Below are positions 8,373 to 16,892 of a stretch of 64,000 nucleotides of DNA, piece after piece (the stretch's first letter is position 1; each line of letters opens with the position of its first letter). Location: NCBI RefSeq assembly GCF_014643835.1, contig NZ_BMKD01000009.1, positions 1 through 64,000 on the forward strand, written 5' to 3'. Source of the stretch: Mucilaginibacter rubeus. GTDB lineage: Bacteria; Bacteroidota; Bacteroidia; Sphingobacteriales; Sphingobacteriaceae. The notes below the pieces were generated by a model. The model did not search any database. It saw nothing but the letters and a program-made list of their open reading frames with translations, and was not told the DNA's origin. The translations under genes were made by a program, and so were the position numbers.

Positions 8373-9263
8373 TTATTTCCAATCGAGATACTGTACCCCA
8401 TCGTAATCAGCAAGGATTTTATTGTTATCAGGTACGTCATCTTTCAGATAAGTAGCCACTATTTGATGCTTATCCTGATCGTTATCAATACCCCAAAGCA
8501 GATACTGCACCTTACTATTATAAACAGGTGTACTATACCGTGAGCTGGTAGCGCCCATTTTTACAGTAGAATAAGCACTTAGCCCATCAAACAAATAAAC
8601 TTTGTCCAGATCATCAGTTCCGGAATGAAGCTCTCTGAAACCAAGCATCATATCATTACCGTTGGCGGCGAAATTGATATATGCCATCGGGAAATCGTTA
8701 TTATCGTCTTTAAATATCTTCATTGTACCGCCGTTGGCGGGCTTAATCACAACTTCATATTGGTCAAGCGCCGAAAAGTTGTACTTTTTCAATATATAAG
8801 CAAAATCACCTTTATCAGAAATCGCTGCCGATATAAAATCATAGTATCCACCCTCGTAGGTTATGGAAGGCACCTTTAAAGCCGGGCCATAAAAAACTAT
8901 ATCTTCGCCATTTACTATGTATAATGTTTTATCATCTACACTCCAATCAAAATTTCGCACGTCCTTATAATTCGTCAGTGCAGTTATAACCTTACCTGTC
9001 CGGTCGATTATTTCTATTACACTTCCGCTGCTTAAGTATGCGAATTTGGTATGATCATGTGAGCTTTTTACAAATTTTTTGCCCCCGCCCGAATTTGTTA
9101 TGCGCAGCGCCTTACCCGGAAAATCAGCTACAAAATAAACTTCATTATTGTATATAAACGCAACGTTTTGCACCGCGGGGTGCCTCACGCTGTCTATTTG
9201 CTTGGCTTGGTCTACAGTAATGTAGGGATAAGGACCTTTTTGGCAGCTGTTAACTGCATACAT
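8373..9263 (-). CDS. Predicted beta-propeller-like lipoprotein with unclear start codon
   Basis: At least 296 residues, unknown function. Repeated short strands with phrases such as FVKSSHDHTKFAYLSSGS, NFDWSVDDKTLYIVNG and AAISDKGDFAYILKK suggest a TolB/WD40-like propeller. The only in-frame ATG (9263) gives MYAVNSC. The eleven codons upstream read KKIYYILVFFA in the same frame, which with AVNSC makes a complete lipoprotein signal, but no ATG, GTG or TTG precedes them before the stop TAA. A non-standard start or a length error in the A8 run at 9290-9297 is possible. It follows the barrel gene at 9303, probably in one transcript. Confidence 0.6.
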   Translation of the reverse strand: MYAVNSCQKGPYPYITVDQAKQIDSVRHPAVQNVAFIYNNEVYFVADFPGKALRITNSGGGKKFVKSSHDHTKFAYLSSGSVIEIIDRTGKVITALTNYKDVRNFDWSVDDKTLYIVNGEDIVFYGPALKVPSITYEGGYYDFISAAISDKGDFAYILKKYNFSALDQYEVVIKPANGGTMKIFKDDNNDFPMAYINFAANGNDMMLGFRELHSGTDDLDKVYLFDGLSAYSTVKMGATSSRYSTPVYNSKVQYLLWGIDNDQDKHQIVATYLKDDVPDNNKILADYDGVQYLDWK

Positions 9264-9302
9264 TGCAAAAAAAACCAGTATATAATATATTTTTTTTAAT
9301 AC

Positions 9303-10001
9303 TTAAAACTTAAAGATTATGCCCGAACCAATTGTGAATGATGAATAAATCGTGCCCACCCTATCATTCCATCTTTTTTTTCCGGTAGTGGCAAATACGT
9401 TATAGGCCCCCTGCAAATTCAATTGAAGATCATCGCTGAGATCAATTGCAAGGCCCAGCTTTGGAGCGATATAGATCTCCTGCTCGCCGTCTATTACCGT
9501 TGTGGCGTCGCGCAAAGCATCAACCGAATGCAAGCTGAATTTTGTTATGTACAAACCAAAGTTAAAGCCTCCAAAACATTTAAAACCTTCGGCTACTTCA
9601 ATATTATAGGCTCCCCCAATGTACCCCATGTAACTCCTGAAATCAGAATAAGTGATCGTTCCATAATCGTTATCCCCAACAGCATAATAAAAAACATCCT
9701 GCTTAGGCTTGTAGATGCGGTAACCAATACCAGCGGTGATGGTGAAATCATCTTCAAATTTGTAATAGTTTAAACCATAATTAATTGCCGGTTTATAAGT
9801 GTACTGCAAATTACCAACCGGGGCATCATAGGCTATATTAACACCGATGCCACTTGTCGGATCATCATAGTTATCCCTAAAAAAACGCTGTGCTTTTGCA
9901 TCGCCGCAGCTAATTAACAAAAAAATAAAAGACATGAATACACCGCGACATACCGCCGCGGTAATAGAAAGCCGGGAATCCCCGCTAAGAATAATATACA
10001 T
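9303..10001 (-). CDS. Small outer-membrane beta-barrel protein
   Basis: About 232 residues from the internal ATG at 10001. That start leads into a hydrophobic export signal (SFIFLLISCGDAKAQ), whereas the longer frame from 10043 adds an unlikely N-terminus. The mature part is a series of alternating-residue amphipathic strands (YGLNYYKFEDDFTITAGIGY, SYMGYIGGAYNIE, LGLAIDLSDDLQLNLQGAY) and ends with aromatic GSGIIFKF, the usual C-terminal signature of an outer-membrane barrel. No family assigned. The lipoprotein gene begins about 40 bases downstream, suggesting a joint operon and possibly a surface complex. Confidence 0.6.
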   Translation of the reverse strand: MYIILSGDSRLSITAAVCRGVFMSFIFLLISCGDAKAQRFFRDNYDDPTSGIGVNIAYDAPVGNLQYTYKPAINYGLNYYKFEDDFTITAGIGYRIYKPKQDVFYYAVGDNDYGTITYSDFRSYMGYIGGAYNIEVAEGFKCFGGFNFGLYITKFSLHSVDALRDATTVIDGEQEIYIAPKLGLAIDLSDDLQLNLQGAYNVFATTGKKRWNDRVGTIYSSFTIGSGIIFKF

Positions 10002-10080
10002 TACGTTGTGATAAAGTTTGGTGCAAAGAAACAACATTTGCAACTAATTGCATTGCCGCAAATGAATATAATATTTAATA

Positions 10081-10116
10081 AAAAAAGCGCCCTGCCGGAT
10101 ACCGACAAGGCGCTTT
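10081..10116 (-). terminator. Terminator of the TonB-dependent receptor gene
   Basis: On the minus strand AAAGCGCC and GGCGCTTT form a stem with a 17-base loop, followed by a run of T. It lies 36 bases past the receptor stop codon. Confidence 0.8.
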
Positions 10117-10151
10117 GTAATTTTTTGCTATAACTGTATTTTGTTTTACAA

Positions 10152-13100
10152 TTACCAGCTGTAGCGTACACCAAACTGCATTTGCCAGCGTGAAGCGAAC
10201 AAATCAACAGAATATGGTATACCAGGGTTAGTGAAGTTGTAAGTTGGGTATGATGCAACATTACCGTTTTTAACAAAAGCAGGGCCGCCGGATGCTCCAG
10301 GCAGTTTGCTTACTGGTGTTAAACCAACACTTGCTGAAGAGTTGAATGTGTTTGCTGAGAAGTAATATTGTCCCCAGCTCTTATTCAATAAATTGGTAAG
10401 ATTGATGATGTCATAAGTAAATGTGATCATCTGTTTGTGTTTACCATTACCAAATTTAAAGTCCTGAGTAAAGCGGAAATCTAATTGATTATTCCAAGGT
10501 GTAAAGGCAGCGTTACGTTCAGTGAATTTACCACGACGTGAGCTTAAATATTTATCAGCATCGATGTACGCATCGAAATTGGCTGCTTGTTGAGCAGCTG
10601 TTTCGACAACCTGACCTGAGCTAACTTTATCGGCCATTAATTTAATTGTTTCGCCTTTGTTTGGAATGTAAGCTAAGCTTAATTGCTGACCTGTTCCATC
10701 GATAGCGCTTGGATATGTATCCCAGGTGTATGGGTTACCGCTTTGCGCACTGAAGAAGAAAGTGAAATTGGCTGTATAATTATGACCGGCATCCCAATCA
10801 TGCTTAAAGTTTACGTTTGATACGATGCGATGACGAATGTCAAAGTTTGAGTTGGCTAAACCTGGGCTATTAGGATTTAAAGCCTGGTTTAATTGCCAGT
10901 TTGATTCCATTGAGTTACGGATACCATTGGTAACATCTTTCGAGTGACCATAAGTATATGCAACCGAGAAGTTTAATGCATTTTGCGGATCAAACTGGGT
11001 AAATTTAGCAACCTGTGCAGTTGCGCTGTAACGATAACCTTCGCTGGTGTTTGATAACAAATAAGCGTTGGTGTATTTCGAATTTATTTTTTGATTGATA
11101 AATATCGGTTGCAAATGCTGAGTATCGTAAGGATAATAAGTTACACTATCCTTAGTATTTGTCTGCTGAAATTTCAAGTCATGGATAACTTTGGTATAAA
11201 TACCTTCGGCAGTAAATTTCCATTGGTTATCAGTAGTATAATCAACAGCTAAACTGCTTCTCCATACCTGCGGCATTTTGAAATTGTTATCGATCATATC
11301 CACCTGTGTAGCACCAGCAGATGACGGATCAAAATTCTGGAAAGCGGCATTTTGATTTACATAACCTAAACCGCCGTTTGGAGAAGATTTTACAGGGTTT
11401 GTAAGAGGTGCCTGGGTTGATTTATCATAAGCACCATAAGTAGCACCGTTATTATAAAACGCGTAGCCAAACCATGCAAACGGGACACGACCGGTAAAGA
11501 AACCGCTACCACCGCGCAAAATAACGCTTTGATCGCCGTTGGCGTCATAGTTAAATGATACACGTGGGTTCCACTCTATATTACCCAGGTAATTTTGTTT
11601 GATGTCTTTAGGTTTGGTATACGTATATGTGGTACCATAGTTTGGATCAACCGGAGCATTAGTTGTTTTACTGCTCAAAGGTTGTTTATTTGGCACGTCA
11701 GCATAATCAGCACGTAAGGCTACAGTTAATTTGAAATTGTCAGTTAACTGGATCTCATCCTGACCATATAAGCTAAACAGGTTAACTTTAAATTTAGCAG
11801 ATGGATTGTTTAAGATATAATCGCGTGTGTTATCTGTGTAATTATAGTTAACACGTACGCGCGATGGAGCGTTGGCAATAAAATCGTCAATTTTCTTATA
11901 TGCAACACGACCATTCCAGGCGTTAACAAAATTATAAGTGATATTATAAAATTCGTTGTGCGTACCAAAAGTAAAGGTATGCTTGCCTTTTGTCCAGGTT
12001 AAGTTATCAGTAAACTCAGCTGTTTTTTGGTGCATATCAAAAATAGCGGCTTCACGATCTGTACCCATAAATATGGTTGTACCTGGCGTACGGCCGGTAA
12101 TTTCGATCTGTGGTAATGAAGGATCTCTGTTAGGATCTCGGTAATCATGAACTGCAGAATAACCAAGAACCAAACTATTGCTCAAGTCACCGTTAAACCT
12201 TGATTTCAACTCTGCAACAGTTGAAGTTGAGTTGTTATGTGAAGTATAGTCAATACCACTGAAGCGGAAGTTTTGCTGATCACGCTCTAAGTTAGTAGCT
12301 TTTGAGCTGATGGTATTGTTACGGATAGTTAACTGGTTGTGATCATCGATATTCCAATCCAAACGGTTAAAGAATTTGTTCGAATTTGAGAAGATCGTAG
12401 TGTTGTTATAAGTACCAGGATCAATACCCTTTGGATGCGCGGCATCAGTAGTGTATTTTATGAATGCTTCTGTAAGCTTGTCGCCATCCTCTTTGCTAAG
12501 AATATTTGGAGATCCGTTTTTATCCAAACCACGGATAACAGGATCCTGCCTGCGGGCAATTTCTTCGTTAGTGAAGAAGAATAATTTGTTTTTAATGATA
12601 GGGAAACCTAAACGGATACCGGCCTGGTAATCATGAAAATCGTTAAGCTTTGATCCGTCGCCACCTAACGCAGCTTTGGCATTGTTAGCGCCAACCATGA
12701 ATGAGCCACGACCATAACCATAAACAGCACCGCTAAAATCATTTGTACCGCTGCGGGTTACAGCATTGATACTACCGCCTAATACGTTACCGATTTTAAT
12801 ATCATAAGGGGCAACATACACCTGGATGTCCTGGATAGCATCAAGAGAAATAGGACTTGTACGGGTACTGCTGCCTACCTGGCCTGACGCATTGTTCTGA
12901 CCACCTAATGATGGGCTGAAACCGATCGCGTCGTTATTGATAGCACCGTCAAGTGTTACGTTGTTATAACGGTAGTTGGTACCCTGGAATGAGTTATTGT
13001 TACTTTGAGGGGTATTCCTGGTTAAATCCTGCAAGCTGCGGTTAATTGAGGGAGCAGTACGGATTTGGTTTTGACCAATGCGGGTACTTGCACCTGTTTT

Positions 13101-13481
13101 AGCCGGACCAGCAGATGCTTTTACTTTAACTTCCTGCAGGGTTGTAGTTGCATCCTGCAATACAAAGTTTAAAGTAGCATTACCTAACTGAAGGGTAAGA
13201 TCGCTTTTTTCGTCTTTTTTATAACCGATAAAAGTAGCGGTTACCGTGTAAGGGCCACCCGGGTTAATGTTATTAACCGAGAAACGGCCCTCGCCGTTGG
13301 TTTGTGCACCATACCTGGTACCTGTGCTGGTATTAAGTACAGTAATGGTTACACCCGGAAGAGTGGTACCTTTTTGATCTGTAACTTTACCGGTAAGTAC
13401 CGAGGTGGTGATCTGAGCGTTTGCAACGCCCCCAACCCCAATAATTATTAGTGTTAAAATAATAAAGTAGAGCTTTTTCAT
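10152..13481 (-). CDS. Oar-like TonB-dependent outer-membrane receptor
   Basis: A 1,109-residue outer-membrane transporter, powered through TonB, for an unknown substrate. After a signal peptide (about residues 1-22, GVANAQ) comes a carboxypeptidase-regulatory-like domain (TGKVTDQKGTTLPGVTI, residues about 30-110). A plug follows (NRSLQDLTRNTPQ and NNVTLDGAINND near 140-190), then a long barrel ending FASRWQMQFGVRYSW. Size and the GTNYRYNNVTLDG block match Oar/OmpA-related receptors rather than SusC. The start at 13481 (MKKLYF) is preferred over 13502. There is no SusD partner beside it. An 8-bp palindrome (13516-13536) lies 35 bases upstream. Confidence 0.85.
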   Translation of the reverse strand: MKKLYFIILTLIIIGVGGVANAQITTSVLTGKVTDQKGTTLPGVTITVLNTSTGTRYGAQTNGEGRFSVNNINPGGPYTVTATFIGYKKDEKSDLTLQLGNATLNFVLQDATTTLQEVKVKASAGPAKTGASTRIGQNQIRTAPSINRSLQDLTRNTPQSNNNSFQGTNYRYNNVTLDGAINNDAIGFSPSLGGQNNASGQVGSSTRTSPISLDAIQDIQVYVAPYDIKIGNVLGGSINAVTRSGTNDFSGAVYGYGRGSFMVGANNAKAALGGDGSKLNDFHDYQAGIRLGFPIIKNKLFFFTNEEIARRQDPVIRGLDKNGSPNILSKEDGDKLTEAFIKYTTDAAHPKGIDPGTYNNTTIFSNSNKFFNRLDWNIDDHNQLTIRNNTISSKATNLERDQQNFRFSGIDYTSHNNSTSTVAELKSRFNGDLSNSLVLGYSAVHDYRDPNRDPSLPQIEITGRTPGTTIFMGTDREAAIFDMHQKTAEFTDNLTWTKGKHTFTFGTHNEFYNITYNFVNAWNGRVAYKKIDDFIANAPSRVRVNYNYTDNTRDYILNNPSAKFKVNLFSLYGQDEIQLTDNFKLTVALRADYADVPNKQPLSSKTTNAPVDPNYGTTYTYTKPKDIKQNYLGNIEWNPRVSFNYDANGDQSVILRGGSGFFTGRVPFAWFGYAFYNNGATYGAYDKSTQAPLTNPVKSSPNGGLGYVNQNAAFQNFDPSSAGATQVDMIDNNFKMPQVWRSSLAVDYTTDNQWKFTAEGIYTKVIHDLKFQQTNTKDSVTYYPYDTQHLQPIFINQKINSKYTNAYLLSNTSEGYRYSATAQVAKFTQFDPQNALNFSVAYTYGHSKDVTNGIRNSMESNWQLNQALNPNSPGLANSNFDIRHRIVSNVNFKHDWDAGHNYTANFTFFFSAQSGNPYTWDTYPSAIDGTGQQLSLAYIPNKGETIKLMADKVSSGQVVETAAQQAANFDAYIDADKYLSSRRGKFTERNAAFTPWNNQLDFRFTQDFKFGNGKHKQMITFTYDIINLTNLLNKSWGQYYFSANTFNSSASVGLTPVSKLPGASGGPAFVKNGNVASYPTYNFTNPGIPYSVDLFASRWQMQFGVRYSW

Positions 13482-13515
13482 TTGTGAATTTTTATTGCAC
13501 AAAATTGCCCTACCA

Positions 13516-13536
13516 ATGTTAATTCTACATTAACAT
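13516..13536. promoter_or_regulatory. Palindrome upstream of the TonB receptor gene
   Basis: ATGTTAAT and ATTAACAT are perfectly inverted around five bases, 35 bases upstream of the receptor start. The size and position suit a regulator site or an mRNA leader hairpin. No bound regulator is known from the sequence. Confidence 0.35.
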
Positions 13537-13791
13537 CAGATTATTATATTAACAACTACTTAATGATTTCTTCTTTACCTGACACAGACACCCGAAAGCC
13601 AATCGAAAAATACTGATTATCAACAAAATACCAAATCAAATGCGCCGAATTATTAAGTTTTTATTTATCCACTATCGGAGATAAATTACACAATTATGTT
13701 CGTCACAGCTAAAAAATGTCCCTATTATATAGTATTTAAAGGGCAACGGTAATGAGCATTTTAACAAATACTTAATACGTAAATACTAAAA

Positions 13792-14337
13792 TCAACTTTT
13801 GATTCTCAATTTATTAAGCAATTGGTTCAGCAAGTATGCGGGCGCTACGGCTAATGATTTAATGTTGAGTCCGTTTGCTGCAAACTGCGACTCACGGCTA
13901 TTGCCGATAAGTAACGCGCTTGCAGAAGGAATAAACGCAGAAACACATAATAGCCACATAATGGGCCCTCCCGCTTGCTGCCACGCTACAAGTTCCATTA
14001 TACCGTAACTAAACCCTAATAAAATAAATAAGATGAAGTAAGATATAATTGGCGATAGCTTTAAATAGAAGTAGATGGCAATAGCTATAACAAAGGAAGC
14101 CCAGTTAAAATAGCCATTGTAGACTCCTAAAAAGCCTAAATGAGGAAAAGGAATAGCCCAGATCAACCCAAAGAGACTAAATGCCAATGTTGGGATACAG
14201 ACATAGTGTATGATTTTGTTAACCCTATCCTGGTGAGCTTCTTCATATTCCCTGAAATAACGATCAACAGGGCGTTCATCAATATTTGCAGTAGTTTTAA
14301 CTGCTGCCTTCTGTTTGGTATTTGCTTTTGCTGCCAC
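13792..14337 (-). CDS. DUF962 / Mpo1-like membrane protein
   Basis: A 181-residue protein with about four membrane segments. It has the DUF962 signature near residues 28-55: YFREYEEAHQDRVNKIIHYV followed by CIPTLAF, with histidines spaced as in Mpo1-like proteins. Yeast Mpo1 is an iron-dependent dioxygenase in phytosphingosine alpha-oxidation; Sphingobacteriaceae make sphingolipids, so a related lipid role is possible but unproven. The lysine/alanine-rich N-terminal tail (residues 1-20) is poorly conserved in appearance. It sits downstream of rny behind a terminator. Confidence 0.7.
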   Translation of the reverse strand: MAAKANTKQKAAVKTTANIDERPVDRYFREYEEAHQDRVNKIIHYVCIPTLAFSLFGLIWAIPFPHLGFLGVYNGYFNWASFVIAIAIYFYLKLSPIISYFILFILLGFSYGIMELVAWQQAGGPIMWLLCVSAFIPSASALLIGNSRESQFAANGLNIKSLAVAPAYLLNQLLNKLRIKS

Positions 14338-14352
14338 GTTGTAAAAATAAAA

Positions 14353-14383
14353 AACCCCTTCGGTTTTGTGCCGAAAGGGTTTC
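14353..14383 (-). terminator. Terminator of rny
   Basis: On the minus strand AAACCCTTTCGG pairs with CCGAAGGGGTTT (one mismatch) and is followed by six T residues, between the rny stop and the DUF962 start. Confidence 0.75.
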
Positions 14384-14401
14384 GTTTAATTTTTATAATG
14401 A

Positions 14402-15967
14402 TTACTTGGCAAATGCTACCGAACGGGTTTCCCTGATAACGGTAACTTTGATTTGACCAGGATAAGTCATTTCTGTCTGGATCCTGTTTGAAATATCAGC
14501 AGCCAAAACTTCTGATTGCGCGTCGCTGATCTTTTCGCTCTCTACCACAACACGTAACTCACGGCCGGCCTGTATAGCGAACGTTTTTTCGACACCCGGA
14601 TATGACAATGCCAGTTCTTCCAGTTCTTTCAAACGTTTGATGTAGCTTTCAACAACCTCGCGGCGTGCACCAGGACGTGCGCCTGATATAGCATCACAAG
14701 CCTGGATTATCGGCGATAACATTGAGGTCATCTCAATTTCATCATGGTGGGCACCTATAGCATTGCAAACTTCAGGGTGTTCCTTATATTTTTCGGCCAG
14801 TTGCATACCCAAAATAGCGTGCGGCAGTTCAGGGTTATCATCAGGTACTTTACCAATATCATGCAGCAAGCCGGCACGTTTTGCCATTTTAACATTCAAG
14901 CCAAGTTCGGCAGCCATGGTAGCACAGAAGTTGGCAACCTCACGTGAGTGCTGTAACAGGTTTTGCCCATAGGATGACCGGTAACGCATACGGCCAACCA
15001 TCCGGATCAGTTCAGGGTGTAAACCATGAATACCCAAATCAATTACAGTACGCTCACCTATCTCAACAATTTCTTCTTCTATCTGCTTTTTGGTTTTGGC
15101 AACTACCTCTTCAATACGTGCCGGGTGGATACGACCATCAGTAACCAAACGATGCATAGCCAAACGGGCAATTTCGCGCCTTACAGGGTCAAAACCTGAA
15201 AGGATGATAGCCTCGGGGGTATCATCAACAATGATTTCGATACCTGTTGCGGCTTCCAGTGCACGGATATTACGCCCTTCACGGCCAATGATCCGGCCTT
15301 TGATCTCGTCGTTTTCAATATTGAAAATAGACACTGTGTTTTCGATAGCGCTTTCGGTAGCAGTACGCTGAATGGTTTGGATAACTATTTTCTTAGCCTC
15401 TTTAGTAGCAGTAAGCTTAGCCTCGTCAACAATATCCTTGATCTGGATCATCGCTTTGGTACGGGCTTCCTCGCGCAGGGTATCAACCAATTGGTTTTTG
15501 GCATCTTCGGCTGATAGGCCGGCAATGGTTTCCAACTGTTGAATGTGCTGGTTTTTAAGGTGCTCTACCTCGTCTTGCTTTTTAACAACTATTTCAGTTT
15601 GTTTTTCAAGATTTTTGCGGGTGTTATCAAGTTCGCTCTCCTTGCGGTTAACATTTTCCAGGCGCTGATTTAATGATTGCTCTTTTTGTTTAACACTATT
15701 TTCGCGCTGATTTACCGCATTGTTTTTATTATTTACTTCCTGCTCATGCTCAGCTTTCATTTGTAAAAACTTCTCTTTAGCTTCAAGCAATTTGTTTTTT
15801 TTCAGGATCTCGGCATTGTTTTCAGCGTCTTTTAAGATCTTTTTCACTTTATTCTGAGCCGATGTTTCCTGGTCTTTAAAAAGCTTTAATAATAGGAAGC
15901 GACCTATGAGCACGCCAATGATGGCGCCTGCCAGCAGGCCGATGATGACGTATAGTAATATGTCCAT
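14402..15967 (-). CDS. rny: Ribonuclease Y
   Basis: Membrane-anchored endoribonuclease that initiates mRNA decay. At 521 residues the family layout is complete: an N-terminal membrane helix (residues about 4-28), a long coiled coil (about 30-190), a KH RNA-binding domain with [19 protein letters not shown] near 220, and an HD hydrolase domain with [11 protein letters not shown] near 338 and the metal-binding LLHDIGK near 370. The C-terminus ([18 protein letters not shown]) is typical. It lies downstream of zapA and the candidate 6S RNA on the same strand. Confidence 0.95.
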   Translation of the reverse strand: MDILLYVIIGLLAGAIIGVLIGRFLLLKLFKDQETSAQNKVKKILKDAENNAEILKKNKLLEAKEKFLQMKAEHEQEVNNKNNAVNQRENSVKQKEQSLNQRLENVNRKESELDNTRKNLEKQTEIVVKKQDEVEHLKNQHIQQLETIAGLSAEDAKNQLVDTLREEARTKAMIQIKDIVDEAKLTATKEAKKIVIQTIQRTATESAIENTVSIFNIENDEIKGRIIGREGRNIRALEAATGIEIIVDDTPEAIILSGFDPVRREIARLAMHRLVTDGRIHPARIEEVVAKTKKQIEEEIVEIGERTVIDLGIHGLHPELIRMVGRMRYRSSYGQNLLQHSREVANFCATMAAELGLNVKMAKRAGLLHDIGKVPDDNPELPHAILGMQLAEKYKEHPEVCNAIGAHHDEIEMTSMLSPIIQACDAISGARPGARREVVESYIKRLKELEELALSYPGVEKTFAIQAGRELRVVVESEKISDAQSEVLAADISNRIQTEMTYPGQIKVTVIRETRSVAFAK

Positions 15968-16001
15968 TTTAGGTTTGGTGGTGTTATATATGTATGTAAA
16001 T

Positions 16002-16167
16002 AAAAAAACCGCAACTAATTTTTAAGTATCATGTATTTAAAACCTCATTCCGGATATTGGGGACCATGGGTTGGTTAACGTTAATCGCAACTAACGCATG
16101 CCTCTTGATCCGCTTAATATTGAAGCGTTAAGTTTTTAATAGTGAAACCTAAAATTTAACTGCGGTT
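16002..16167 (-). ncRNA. ssrS: Candidate 6S RNA (6S-Flavo type)
   Basis: In the 242-base gap between zapA and rny, positions 16167-16148 and 16026-16007 pair into a stem of about 20 bp (AACCGCA with TGCGGTT, then G-U pairs, TAA/TTA and TTTTA/TAAAA, one A-A mismatch). The stem is followed directly by a T run, like a closing stem ending in a terminator. The enclosed 120 bases contain small hairpins (CGCTT/AAGCG and GCGTTA/TAACGT) separated by unpaired segments. Length (about 166-185 nt), a long rod with a central open region, and a place next to zapA as in E. coli all fit 6S RNA, which binds RNA polymerase. Exact ends are unknown. Confidence 0.6.
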
Positions 16168-16209
16168 AAATCTTAATATGCTCTTGTATATTTATGTAAA
16201 GAACGTTTA

Positions 16210-16500
16210 TTACTTCGAAAAAAATTCGGTCAACAAATGATCTAAATGATAAACTTTTTCAGTCACCTCTGTATCCTCAACGGTAACTTTCTTTTCTGCC
16301 TTCAATGATGACGTTGCGTAATGCAGCACACACATTGAAAGTAAATCCTGCTTATCCCTAACCGCATAATTTTCCTGATATTCTTTTATCCGGTCGTTGA
16401 TCAGCTTAGCCGCCCTGCGTATTATTTCTTCTTCCTCCATGTTAACCTTTAAGGGGTAAACACGGTCAGCAATATTTATTTTTATTGAGATTTCTCCCAT
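16210..16500 (-). CDS. zapA: Cell division protein ZapA
   Basis: FtsZ-ring associated protein that bundles FtsZ filaments. It has 96 residues, the usual size. The ZapA N-terminal core (ISIKINIADRVYPLKVNMEE, then EEIIRRAAKLINDRI) is followed by a helical C-terminal half. It is preceded at 21 bases by a coiled-coil gene and followed by the candidate 6S RNA and rny, so it may share one transcript with them. Confidence 0.88.
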   Translation of the reverse strand: MGEISIKINIADRVYPLKVNMEEEEIIRRAAKLINDRIKEYQENYAVRDKQDLLSMCVLHYATSSLKAEKKVTVEDTEVTEKVYHLDHLLTEFFSK

Positions 16501-16521
16501 TTGAGCTTTTCACTTTTTGTA

Positions 16522-16812
16522 CTATTTTTTCAATAATACAATACACTTATCTATTTCTTGCACAAAGTCGTTAATTTTTTGCTTAATGTCAACACTTTTT
16601 TCATTTGTTTCAGAAAAAGACTTGGCAACTTTAACAACTTTTAATTTTTCTTCCAGTTCTTTTGTCTTGGCCTTACTGGCGTTCAGAGCTACCGTAAGTG
16701 CCTCACTTTCCAGTTTTAAAAGGTCATTTTCCTCCTGCAAAGCAGCGCACAGTTCAATCAGGCGCTCGGTTTTATCTACAATTTTATTTAACTGCTCTGC
16801 TAATGAGGCCAT
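16522..16812 (-). CDS. Small coiled-coil protein next to zapA
   Basis: A 96-residue protein that is almost entirely coiled coil (LAEQLNKIVDKTERLIELCA, then EENDLLKLESEALTVALNAS and KTKELEEKLK), rich in Glu, Lys and Leu, with no membrane or catalytic motif. It starts directly upstream of zapA with 21 bases between them. Position and shape recall ZapB, the small coiled-coil partner of ZapA in Gammaproteobacteria, but I see no sequence identity that proves it; a divisome role is inference from context. Confidence 0.65.
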   Translation of the reverse strand: MASLAEQLNKIVDKTERLIELCAALQEENDLLKLESEALTVALNASKAKTKELEEKLKVVKVAKSFSETNEKSVDIKQKINDFVQEIDKCIVLLKK

Positions 16813-16841
16813 GTTTGGTTATTGGTTGATTAAGTTGATTG

Positions 16842-16892
16842 AGTGAATGGTTAAACTACCAGATCAACCACTCACCCAATCAACCATTCACT
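16842..16892. repeat. Inverted repeat in the pheT trailer
   Basis: AGTGAATGGTT (16842-16852) and AACCATTCACT (16882-16892) are perfect 11-bp inverted copies. The gap also carries GGTTGATT/AATCAACC words in both orientations. It overlaps the pheT stop and probably folds at the transcript end. It belongs to the window-wide set of gap-specific short repeats. Confidence 0.6.
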
